This document shows positions 8,398 through 16,267 of a DNA stretch of 64,000 nt, piece by piece. This DNA is from DAISJI01 sp964559835. GTDB taxonomy: Bacteria; Acidobacteriota; Terriglobia; Terriglobales; Acidobacteriaceae. A program made the translations under genes and the position numbers. Under the pieces are notes generated by a model, which worked only from the letters and a program-made list of their open reading frames with translations, did not search any database and was not told the DNA's origin. Position 1 is the stretch's first letter. The number at the start of each line of letters is the position of its first letter. The stretch spans positions 124,001-188,000 of the forward strand of contig CAZLJE010000002.1 of assembly GCA_964559835.1 (NCBI GenBank). Reading direction: 5' to 3'.

Positions 8398-9984
8398 TTA
8401 GTTCCAGTGATGCGAATGAGACCAGATCTTCTGGATGTCGAATTTCACGCCGCGACAGAGGTAGATCGGCGCATTCTCCTCTCCCATGCCGAAGCGGTTG
8501 TAATGCTGAAAAGTTTCGTACGAGGTGCAGTTGTCGCGCACGTCATCGAGTCCCCACTGGATGACGATCAGGTTCTGGTAAACCTGCGGCGGCGGTCCCC
8601 AGTACCAGTGGTTCTGGTGACGTGAATACGCACGTGGCAGGCCGTACTGTGGGCCGAAGAGATTGATGGCGCCCGCTTCGCCATAATTGCCAGCCCAGAT
8701 TCCAGTGTTCGCGCGCTCGTCAGGCGGCAGCGAGTCGTAAATGCCGGTGACTTCCCGCACCATCTCCGGCCAGCCGAACTGGTCGGCGATCGGCTGCATC
8801 AACAGCGACTCATGATGTACTTCGGCTTTGGCGGGCTTGAATCCGATCTTCTCCTGGTACGCGAGCAGCTTCTCCGGCGGAAGCATCCACGTGAATAACG
8901 GGAGAAGCGGTACCGTCGCTGCCAGAATCAGCACTACAACAGCCGCGCGAGTCCACGCTGCGCGTTTCGACAGCCAGCGCTCGATCGCGACGGCTCCAGC
9001 GGCGAATGCGAGAGGGTAGATGGGGAAGACGTAGTAGTTCTTCGCGTGCGCAACTTCCATCAGCACGAAGAACACGACGAACGTCAGCCCGAGCACGCGC
9101 CAGCGCCGTTGCCACACGAGCCAGATCACGCCCGTGAGCCAGACCGGCAACAGGACCGGATGCATGTCGATGATCTGCTCCTTCACGAACGCCAGTGGAG
9201 GCAGCACGACGTTCTTGCCTTCGCGCCTGACATTCGCCAGGTCCTCGATGGTCGGGAAGTGATGCCGGATCTGCCAGATGATGTTGGGGAGGAACAGCGC
9301 CACCGCTATTCCACCCGCGATCCAGATCCAGCGGCGCGCCAATTCGCGCCGGTGATGGGTTAGAAGCAGAGCGACCGTCACTGCGAAACCAAACGAAAGG
9401 GTCGAGTGCTTGTTCTCCAGCCCGATCCCGCACAACAGGCCGAACCACAACCACAGGCGCGAATCGCCTGTACGCAGAAATCGCGCCACTACCCACAGCG
9501 CGGTGGTCCAGATCAGCGGCTCGACAGCGTTCATCGTCATGAGGCTGTCCATCGCCAGCACCGACGGGCAGAGCAGGATGGCTAACCCCGCGAGGAATTG
9601 CCCGTAGCGGTTCGCGCCCAATTCGCGCGCCAGCAGGACCGTGACCGCGATCAGCGCCGTTCCCGCCAGCGCTGGGATCATGCGAAGTGCCGCGAGCGAA
9701 CCTCCCATCCACAGCGCGATCTTCGCGTACACCGCGACCAGCGGCGCAGCGTCCACATATCCCCAATCCAGGTGACGAGCCATGTCGAGGTAGTACAGTT
9801 CGTCGCGGAAATAGCCGTAGTGACGAAGACTCGTGAACACATGGAGCAGCAGTTTCGCAACGCACAGCGCCAGAACGACTGCTGCCGCCATGCGCGGAAG
9901 AGGCCCGGAAACGTTCCGTTCTTGAGTGTTCGTAACCTGATCGGATTGCGTAGCGTTCGGCAAACGAGACATCGCTGCTGACAT
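8398..9984 (-). CDS. GT39/ArnT-like multi-pass membrane glycosyltransferase
   Basis: A 528-aa integral membrane protein started at the ATG at 9984, with GGAGT about 8 nt upstream. Helix 1 follows a ~30-residue cytoplasmic tail. The first periplasmic loop has the acidic FRDELYYLDMARHLDWGYVD motif (D/E residues), typical of the dolichyl-phosphate-mannose/ArnT (PMT_2, GT83/GT39) family. About 10-11 further hydrophobic segments follow, then a soluble C-terminal domain (residues ~400-528) ending near HSHHWN. These enzymes move a sugar from a lipid-phosphate donor to lipid A, protein or another acceptor on the outer face of the inner membrane. The acceptor is unknown here. Confidence 0.88.
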   Translation of the reverse strand: MSAAMSRLPNATQSDQVTNTQERNVSGPLPRMAAAVVLALCVAKLLLHVFTSLRHYGYFRDELYYLDMARHLDWGYVDAAPLVAVYAKIALWMGGSLAALRMIPALAGTALIAVTVLLARELGANRYGQFLAGLAILLCPSVLAMDSLMTMNAVEPLIWTTALWVVARFLRTGDSRLWLWFGLLCGIGLENKHSTLSFGFAVTVALLLTHHRRELARRWIWIAGGIAVALFLPNIIWQIRHHFPTIEDLANVRREGKNVVLPPLAFVKEQIIDMHPVLLPVWLTGVIWLVWQRRWRVLGLTFVVFFVLMEVAHAKNYYVFPIYPLAFAAGAVAIERWLSKRAAWTRAAVVVLILAATVPLLPLFTWMLPPEKLLAYQEKIGFKPAKAEVHHESLLMQPIADQFGWPEMVREVTGIYDSLPPDERANTGIWAGNYGEAGAINLFGPQYGLPRAYSRHQNHWYWGPPPQVYQNLIVIQWGLDDVRDNCTSYETFQHYNRFGMGEENAPIYLCRGVKFDIQKIWSHSHHWN

Positions 9985-10074
9985 CCATCACTCCTGCGTT
10001 GCGAACTCATTCTGCCGCAATTTCCGTTTCGGGTGATTCGGCGTGGGACAACCGGGCCGAAGGAGGTGACGAAG

Positions 10075-10099
10075 TACTTGGTGCTTGGTGCTTCGTATT
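10075..10099. repeat. Single-arm short-word repeat (word TTGGTGC)
   Basis: Tandem ACTTGGTGC TTGGTGC TTCGT directly abuts the stop of the minus-strand LytTR gene. No complementary arm is seen nearby, so this is a one-armed version of the word-repeat elements. The word resembles the TTGGTACTTGG arrays at 54.7 and 56.2 kb. Confidence 0.6.
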
Positions 10100-10861
10100 T
10101 CAGAGCTTTTCCAGCAGCTCTGCCTGTCGTCCCAGGTAGCGTCGTGTCCACATCAGCAATGCGCCCGACTTGAGCACCACCTTGTACTCGCCGTGGAACC
10201 ACTTCTGGAGCTCCTTTACCGCGTCCAATCGGACCATCGCCGAGCGGTTGACGCGCACAAACGCGCTGCGGTCGAGGCGTTCTTCCATCGCGTCCATCGT
10301 CCCGCGGACCGTGTAGGTCTTCTTTCCGGCGTGAATGAGCAGGTAGTTGCGCTCGCTCTCGAGCCAGTCGATCTCTTCCGGCGAAACGAAGAATGCGCGT
10401 TCGCCTTGCTCGACCAGCAACCGCGCCGGTCCGCGCCGCGACCGCTCCACATCGTCCAGCACCTTACGGATTGCTGCCGCCGAATTGTCGTGCTCGCGCG
10501 CGTGCTGCTTCGCATCGTTGAGCACCTTCTGGAATCGCGGCTCGTCGAAGGGCTTGAGCAGGTATCCGAAAGCATGGACATCGAAGGCCTGGATCGCGTA
10601 CTGGTCGAACGCGGTGACGAAGACGACCCGCGGCAATGGCGGTCGCAACTGCTTCACTACCTCGAAGCCATCGAAATCCGGCATTTGCACGTCGAGCAGC
10701 AGCAGGTCCGGACGCGCGCGCTGGATGCCTTCGACGGCGTCGCGCCCGTTCGCGGCTTCGCCGACAACTTCGACGTCATCATCAGCGGACAAGAAGCGCA
10801 GCAGCTTGCGGCGGGAAGGCGCTTCGTCGTCCACGACAAAAACGCGCAGACGCGGAGTCAT
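10100..10861 (-). CDS. LytTR-family response regulator
   Basis: A 253-aa protein. Residues ~5-120 form a receiver domain (FVVDDEAPSRRKLLRFL, LLLLDVQMPDFDG with the phospho-acceptor Asp, FVTAFDQYAIQAF, GYLLKPFDEPRF). Residues ~150-250 form a LytTR DNA-binding domain (DWLESERNYLLIHAGKKT, MDAMEERLD, FVRVNRSAMV). It should bind direct repeats in promoters as a dimer when phosphorylated. Its ATG overlaps the stop of the upstream kinase gene by four bases (ATGA), so the two are translationally coupled and almost certainly a cognate pair. Target genes are not evident. Confidence 0.93.
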   Translation of the reverse strand: MTPRLRVFVVDDEAPSRRKLLRFLSADDDVEVVGEAANGRDAVEGIQRARPDLLLLDVQMPDFDGFEVVKQLRPPLPRVVFVTAFDQYAIQAFDVHAFGYLLKPFDEPRFQKVLNDAKQHAREHDNSAAAIRKVLDDVERSRRGPARLLVEQGERAFFVSPEEIDWLESERNYLLIHAGKKTYTVRGTMDAMEERLDRSAFVRVNRSAMVRLDAVKELQKWFHGEYKVVLKSGALLMWTRRYLGRQAELLEKL

Positions 10862-11955
10862 GCGCTCGCCTCCGCAATTTTCAACGGGATGCGGACTGTT
10901 ACGGTCAACCCTCCGCTAGCCTCGTTGTCGAGGCTGAGCGTGTGGCGTTCGCCGTAGAGCGCGGCGAGACGCTCAGCGGTATTCGTCAGCCCAATCCCCT
11001 TCTGCCGCTCATCGCACCGGATTCCCGGACCGTTGTCGCTGACCTTCAGCAGTAAGTCGCCTTCGCTGCGTGCGGCCCGAACCGTCACCTGCAACGGTGA
11101 CGTTCCGGCTGCGTGCCGGATCGAATTTTCGACCAGCGGCTGCAACAGCAGTTGCGGGACCAGCACCTGCGCGACATCGGGATCTATGGCGATCTCGACG
11201 CGCAGGTCGCTGCCGAAGCGTTCCTGCATGATGCGCAGGTACATGCGAACGGTCTCGATCTCCTCGTCGAGCGGTACCTGCTGCGCGTTCGGCCGTCGCA
11301 AGGTGCGGCGCAACAATTCGCTGAGCTGCGCGAGCATCGCGTCGGCCCGTTTGACGTCCTCGTACATCACCGACGAGATCGTGTTCAGTGCATTGAACAG
11401 GAAGTGCGGCTGAAGCTGAAGTTGGAGGTTCTGGAGCTGCGCCTGCGCCAGGCGCGTCTCCATCTCGGCCGAGACGATGCGGCGCTGTCGGAGTTCGCGG
11501 TAGTAGTCGGACAGAGTCAGCGCGGCGACGAAAGCTGCATACAGCAGCAGGAAATTGGAGAACTCCATCGGATACCGCCAGCGCATCTCGCCGTAGTCGT
11601 ATTTGCCCATACCGACAAGAGGCGAAACGACGGCGCGCGAGATCGCCATCAACGACGTGTGACAGATCGAGAGTACGACCGCGATCCCGAGATGGATCGG
11701 CGCGATCTTCCACCAATGTTGCTCGCCGAAGCGGAACCTGCGGCTCGCCCACACGATGGCCGGAATCAGCATGAGGAAAGCGAGCACTCCCGTTCCCTCT
11801 TCGAGCACGCGTTGCTGGAACATGTGCGCGCGGTCGCGGGCGAGATCGTCGAGGTAGAGGTACCAGAACTTCAGCAGTTCACCGGCGCAGGCGATCAACG
11901 CGGCGACCAGCGTGGTGCGCGGAAAACTCGGCGGGACTATGGCGGAGCTCTGCAT
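10858..11955 (-). CDS. LytS/YehU-type sensor histidine kinase
   Basis: A 365-aa membrane kinase. The N-terminal ~150 residues contain four hydrophobic segments with no recognisable ligand domain. Then come a short coiled linker (ETRLAQAQLQNLQLQ) and the His_kinase domain with LQPHFLFNALNTISS, where the phosphorylated His sits, followed by an HATPase_c domain with LVENSIRHA and VSDNGPGI. The arrangement matches the PF06580 class that pairs with LytTR regulators. It overlaps the regulator gene by 4 bp. The signal sensed is unknown. Confidence 0.93.
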   Translation of the reverse strand: MQSSAIVPPSFPRTTLVAALIACAGELLKFWYLYLDDLARDRAHMFQQRVLEEGTGVLAFLMLIPAIVWASRRFRFGEQHWWKIAPIHLGIAVVLSICHTSLMAISRAVVSPLVGMGKYDYGEMRWRYPMEFSNFLLLYAAFVAALTLSDYYRELRQRRIVSAEMETRLAQAQLQNLQLQLQPHFLFNALNTISSVMYEDVKRADAMLAQLSELLRRTLRRPNAQQVPLDEEIETVRMYLRIMQERFGSDLRVEIAIDPDVAQVLVPQLLLQPLVENSIRHAAGTSPLQVTVRAARSEGDLLLKVSDNGPGIRCDERQKGIGLTNTAERLAALYGERHTLSLDNEASGGLTVTVRIPLKIAEASA

Positions 11956-12055
11956 GGTGTAAGCCTATCGCAGAAGTGAGCGAGCGCGATGCGTCCTTGG
12001 GACAAGGGGAGTGAGAACGGGGACGAAGCGGCTTTCGAAAAGGTGGTGCCTCGAC

Positions 12056-12087
12056 AAGAAAAAGCCGCTGGTCCGAGGACCAGCGGC
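12056..12087 (-). terminator. Intrinsic terminator of the Oar-like receptor gene
   Basis: On the minus strand a GC-rich perfect stem (GCCGCTGGTCC / GGACCAGCGGC, 12064-12087) with a very short loop is followed by TTTTTCTT. It starts 23 nt past the receptor stop codon. Confidence 0.88.
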
Positions 12088-12109
12088 GGAATGGTTCGAA
12101 ACGAGCCGG

Positions 12110-15100
12110 TTAGAACGTGAACCGGAAACCGAACTCGGCCGTGAACGAGCGAGGGATGACGGTGCTGGACGGGTTAATGAATCCGGCCGGCTTGCCGAAG
12201 GTCGTTCCCTGGTCCTGAATCACGCCATCGAAGTTGTTGCCGTAATTGGCATGATTGAAGAGGTCAAAGGCCTGGAAAGCGAGTTGCAGGTTCGCGCGCT
12301 CACCGAACTTGATGTTCTTGGCGAGACGGGCGTCGACATTCCAGAATGGATCGCCACGCAGCGAGTCGTACGGATTGACGTGGCAGTTCCCCGCGTAATA
12401 GCACTGAACCGCCGCGAGTCTCGTGGCGCTACTGCTGCTCGAATAGGTGAACATGTCACCACCGCTGTTCGGAACGATCAGCGCACCAGCGGCGCTGCCA
12501 CCGCTGAAGTTGAGTTGGTTGTAGGACGAACTCGCGTTGTACGGTCTCGCGGAACCGGCTTGCAGGATCGGGGAGAGTTCCAGACCCCAAGGCATGTTCC
12601 AGATACCGCTGATGGTGATGTGGTGCCGCTCATCGTTGAACGCCGGACCGAGTTCATACTTGCTGAGCGGGTTCTGCGGATCACGCGGATAGTTGCGGAA
12701 GGAACCGCCGCCGCCATCGTACGAGAGTGCGCGGGCCAAGGTGTAGTTGGCGGTCAACCACAGTTTCCGTCCGGCGCGCAGACGATAGCTGACGTTCAAA
12801 CCATCGTAGCGCGAGCGGTTGATGGATTCGTCGACGCGAACACTGCCCAAAACGGGCAGGCCGGCGGCGGCGAAAGGAGCGTCGAACGGGCGATAGAAGG
12901 CGCCGGGCTGGCCGTTCACGGACCGACTCGTGATGTTATTGGGGGTGACGGGAATCTTCGGATCGATGTTGATGGTCTTGTTCTCGTGCAACCCAAGAAC
13001 GTGAACGTACTCGACTTCGATGGCCGAACTCTGGCTCATGGCCCAGGTATAGCCAGCGTTCCATTCCTCGGTCTCCGGGTTCTTATAACGCGGATCCATG
13101 AGGCGTCCCGTCGAACCCGCCGCGGGCGAGGTAGAAGGAGGCGGAACGGTCGGGAACGGATCAACTCCGTAACGCCACTGGTCCAAGGGGATGTTCGTGC
13201 CTGGAACCAGATCGGATCCCGAGATGGAGAACACGGTCTGGAAGATGGTGGGGTTGCTTAGCTGCTCCATGAACAGGGGAATGTTCTGGAAGATGTCGCC
13301 GTAGTAGAGGCCATACCCGGCGCGGACGACGTGGTTACCTTTGCCGGTAAGGTCATAGGCAAGGCCGACGCGCGGACTGAAGTCATGCTTGTCGTCCTGT
13401 GCGACCTTACGAGTCCAGTACGCGGCCAGAGGACTGGCACCGGCGATGGCTTTCAACGCTTGGTACGTACGGCTGTTCTTAATATCGACGCCGCCAACCA
13501 TGTTGGTATCCATATCCCAACGGAGGCCGAGGTTAAGGGTCAGGCGGGAAGTGGCCTTCCAGTCATCCTGGAAGTAGAGGCCGATCTGCTTGGTGCCGTT
13601 CGGGATTGTAAACGCAGGGTCGCCATTCGCGATGCTCATGCTGCCGACCGCGCCGGGGGTAGCGAATTTCTGCGGGTACGTGCCCGCGCCGCAGGAGGCT
13701 TTGCCGGCATTCGCACCAACCCCAAGGATGCAGCTCGGGTTGTCGTTGAAATCGACCTCGAGGGTGGGGTTGAACTCGAAGAACCCACCGAGCGTCGGGT
13801 TGTAGATGAAGTCGAAGCCCGTCTTCAGGTTGTGCTTGCCGAGGACCTTCGACAGGTCGTCCTTGAACTGCCACTTGCGCTGGAAGGACTGCTGCGGGAC
13901 GTTGGTGTTGGTGCCGAACTGTGCGCTCGGGAAGGTAACCAGCGGCGCCCGAAGCTTGCTGTCGATGAGGTTGTTCCAGTATGAGAACCCGAACGTGAAC
14001 TGGTTGACCAGCGTATTCGTGATCTGTGAATTCACCGTCAGGTTCGCGAGCTGCATGTGGTTGACGGTGAAGTTGCCTTCCGTCAAGTCAAAGGTAGCGT
14101 TGCTCTGGTCGTTGAGGCTGTTGTTCGCCTGCGTGGTGACCGACAGATATGCCGTGTTGCGCGGATTGATGACGAAGTCCGTGCGGCCGTTGATGCGGTT
14201 CTCAAAAAACGGCGTGGGAATGATGGACGACGGTTGTGCGCCCAGCGATGTCACAAGCTGGAGCTCTGACAAAGCGACTGGATCCTCGGCGATCGACGTG
14301 TGTTCGCGCTGGCGTTCGATGGCGAAGAACCCGAACCACTTGTCCTTCTTGAACGGCCCGCCGATCGAGCCGCCGAAGAACTGCCGCGAGTACGGCGGAT
14401 GACTCAGGTCGTATCCTTTCGGGGCGGTGGGATCGGCCAGCTTCTGATCGGCATTCATGGCCTGGTCGCGGAAAAAGCCGAAGCCGGAACCGTGGAACGT
14501 GTTGGAGCCAGACTTGGTGATCACGTTGATGGCGGCGCCTTCGGAACGGCCATTGACGGCCGAGAAGCGCTGCGTCGAGATCTGGAATTCCTGCACGGCT
14601 TCGGCAGGAAGCTGCATGACCGGGCCACCGACAGTGTTGTCCTTATTATCGATGCCGTTCACGGTGACGTTCACGTTGCGTCCACCCGCACCGTTTACGG
14701 AGAGAATCGAGTAGCGGTTCTTGGTCGGGTCGTAGGAGTCCGCCTGCTTAACGCCCGGCGCTAGGAAGGCGAGATCGGCGATGTCGCGGCCGACGAGCGG
14801 CAGTTCCTGCACTTCGCGCGGCGTGATGTTCTGGCGCACTTCCGTCTTGGTCTGGTCGACGACGGGCGCCTCGGCGGTGACTTCCACCGTTTCGCTGCTT
14901 CCGCCCGGATTCAGGGTGAAATTCTGAGTGCTGGTCGAGTTCACCAGGGTCTCAAGATTGTCGGCTGTGGCGCCGGCAAAGCCGGTCATGCCCACCTTGA
15001 TCGAATAGCGGCCCGCCGGCAAATTGTCGACACGGTACGTGCCGTCACTTCCGGTCTTCACGGTCCGGCGTACGCCGGTTCCCAGGCTGGTGACCGTGAC

Positions 15101-15241
15101 GTCAGCACCGACTACCGCCGCGCCTGTCTTGTCCACGACCGTACCAGCCACTGAGCTGGTTGCCGTGGCTTGTCCGAACGCGGCTGTTGCTATCAGAGCC
15201 ACAATCAGCAACACCATGATTGTGCCTAGAGTCCCTTTCAT
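12110..15241 (-). CDS. Oar-like TonB-dependent outer-membrane receptor
   Basis: A 1043-aa protein started at the ATG at 15241, which has a perfect AGGAGG six bases upstream. Signal peptide ~1-25 (IMVLLIVALIATAAFG). Residues ~30-120 form a carboxypeptidase-regulatory-like beta-sandwich (SSVAGTVVDKTGAAVVGADV). Next comes a plug domain (VQELPLVGRDIADLAFLAPG, FQISTQRFSAVNGRSEG) and a long beta-barrel ending in an aromatic-terminated strand (EFGFRFTF), the usual barrel-assembly signal. This architecture is greatly expanded in acidobacteria and Myxococcus (Oar). Substrates are usually unknown polymers or peptides. The gene stands alone with its own terminator. Confidence 0.92.
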   Translation of the reverse strand: MKGTLGTIMVLLIVALIATAAFGQATATSSVAGTVVDKTGAAVVGADVTVTSLGTGVRRTVKTGSDGTYRVDNLPAGRYSIKVGMTGFAGATADNLETLVNSTSTQNFTLNPGGSSETVEVTAEAPVVDQTKTEVRQNITPREVQELPLVGRDIADLAFLAPGVKQADSYDPTKNRYSILSVNGAGGRNVNVTVNGIDNKDNTVGGPVMQLPAEAVQEFQISTQRFSAVNGRSEGAAINVITKSGSNTFHGSGFGFFRDQAMNADQKLADPTAPKGYDLSHPPYSRQFFGGSIGGPFKKDKWFGFFAIERQREHTSIAEDPVALSELQLVTSLGAQPSSIIPTPFFENRINGRTDFVINPRNTAYLSVTTQANNSLNDQSNATFDLTEGNFTVNHMQLANLTVNSQITNTLVNQFTFGFSYWNNLIDSKLRAPLVTFPSAQFGTNTNVPQQSFQRKWQFKDDLSKVLGKHNLKTGFDFIYNPTLGGFFEFNPTLEVDFNDNPSCILGVGANAGKASCGAGTYPQKFATPGAVGSMSIANGDPAFTIPNGTKQIGLYFQDDWKATSRLTLNLGLRWDMDTNMVGGVDIKNSRTYQALKAIAGASPLAAYWTRKVAQDDKHDFSPRVGLAYDLTGKGNHVVRAGYGLYYGDIFQNIPLFMEQLSNPTIFQTVFSISGSDLVPGTNIPLDQWRYGVDPFPTVPPPSTSPAAGSTGRLMDPRYKNPETEEWNAGYTWAMSQSSAIEVEYVHVLGLHENKTINIDPKIPVTPNNITSRSVNGQPGAFYRPFDAPFAAAGLPVLGSVRVDESINRSRYDGLNVSYRLRAGRKLWLTANYTLARALSYDGGGGSFRNYPRDPQNPLSKYELGPAFNDERHHITISGIWNMPWGLELSPILQAGSARPYNASSSYNQLNFSGGSAAGALIVPNSGGDMFTYSSSSSATRLAAVQCYYAGNCHVNPYDSLRGDPFWNVDARLAKNIKFGERANLQLAFQAFDLFNHANYGNNFDGVIQDQGTTFGKPAGFINPSSTVIPRSFTAEFGFRFTF

Positions 15242-15543
15242 GAACAACCTCCTGTGAGTTGTAGCAATGGGGCCCAAGATTGCGCATCGACTACAATTGG
15301 GCAGATTTTGCCAATGTAGGAGCAACTCTGTAACCAAGCTGAAACAAAGTAGACGACTTGTGAATCAGCAAGTTATGTACGGAGCACGGTGTTGTTATAC
15401 TGAATTCAGGAACTCACGCGACCGGCAGCTCCCAAAATCCATAGCTCGTTTTCAACGCGCCGAGGGCATACTGGCGTGGTTAGGGCACAAAACAAAAAGC
15501 CGCCACGAATGGCGGCTTCAGGGCAGTCGGGCGAGTTGGCCGG
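15242..15543. other. Intergenic region upstream of the Oar-like receptor
   Basis: About 300 nt. It holds the AGGAGG of the receptor at 15248-15253, an AT-richer stretch (15300-15400) where the receptor promoter is likely but no clear -35/-10 pair can be assigned, and the terminator of the next minus-strand gene. No further gene is seen. Confidence 0.6.
15494..15518 (-). terminator. Intrinsic terminator of the Gly/Met/His-rich protein gene
   Basis: On the minus strand the stem AAGCCGCCA/TGGCGGCTT with a 4-nt loop is followed by TTTTTGTTTT. It is about 25 nt downstream of the stop at 15544. Confidence 0.88.
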
Positions 15544-16050
15544 TTACGAATTCTTGAGATCGTCGTCGGCCTGCTGCTTGGCCTTCTTCTCTTCTGTCTT
15601 GGCATTGGCGTCGGGCTTCAGGTCGTGGATGGCCTTGCCGAGGCTTTCCGATCCCGCGCCGGTCATCTTCGCTTTCAGGTCGTCAAACGATATACCGAGA
15701 TTGTGTGAGACGTGAACGGCGGCGATGCACTGGCCCAGGTTCTTGAATCCGGAGCAGGCCTGCTGCGCGGTCATGCCCTTGGGGAGAAGAGAGTCCAGCT
15801 TCTGACTGAGCTTGCTGTCAGTCGCGAGGGCATGATCAGGCGCCTGCTTGCCGGCATCAGTGGGACGATTGGAGGCACCGGTGGTCGAGTGTCCCATGCC
15901 CATGTCGTGGCCCATTCCGGCGGCATTTCCCATGCCGGAGCCCGTGCTGGAACCGCCGCCGGCGCCCGCTGGGCGCCCCGCACTCGAGGGCCGGCCCTGC
16001 GCCCAAGCGGACAACGCGCAGGCCAGTACAAATACGATCAAACGCTTCAT
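15544..16050 (-). CDS. Secreted Gly/Met/His-rich protein, unknown
   Basis: A 168-aa protein with a good ribosome site (AAGGAG). Signal peptide 1-17 (RLIVFVLACALSAWA). Residues ~20-65 are low-complexity, rich in Gly, Ser, Met and His (GMGHDMGMGHSTTG), a composition often able to bind copper or silver. Residues ~75-150 are a helical domain with two cysteines (QQACSGFKNLGQCIAAVHVS) and the segment GISFDDLKAKMTG. The tail is Lys/Glu/Asp-rich (EEKKAKQQADDDLKN). I recognise it as a recurrent acidobacterial secreted type without a known function. It has its own terminator. Confidence 0.75.
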   Translation of the reverse strand: MKRLIVFVLACALSAWAQGRPSSAGRPAGAGGGSSTGSGMGNAAGMGHDMGMGHSTTGASNRPTDAGKQAPDHALATDSKLSQKLDSLLPKGMTAQQACSGFKNLGQCIAAVHVSHNLGISFDDLKAKMTGAGSESLGKAIHDLKPDANAKTEEKKAKQQADDDLKNS

Positions 16051-16201
16051 TTGCGCTCTCCTTCGCTAGATTTCCGAGTGGCTACTGATGGGATGCAGGT
16101 ACTCTGGTGAAGTTGCCTGTTTGCCCCATTTGGGGCAGTAAAACACGCAAACCGCATGAACGTTGCTGACGTCGGTCGTGGCACGAGCGTAATGAAGAAT
16201 T

Positions 16202-16266
16202 AAGAAGTCAGAATGAAAAAGGAAAAGCAGATCTTACCGTTCATTCTTCATTCTGACTTCTGACTT
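16202..16266. repeat. Short-word inverted repeat (word GAAGTCAGAAT)
   Basis: The left arm 16202-16217 is AAGAAGTCAGAATGAA. The right arm 16239-16266 carries TTCATTCTGACTTCTGACTT. The element abuts the stop of the S9 peptidase gene on the minus strand. Its loop of ~21 nt is purine-rich on the left. Confidence 0.82.
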
Positions 16267-16267
16267 G

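Noticed and set aside
12011..13261. 416-codon plus-strand open frame opposite the Oar-like receptor
   Set aside because: The minus-strand receptor has signal peptide, plug and barrel motifs and a terminator; the plus frame has none.
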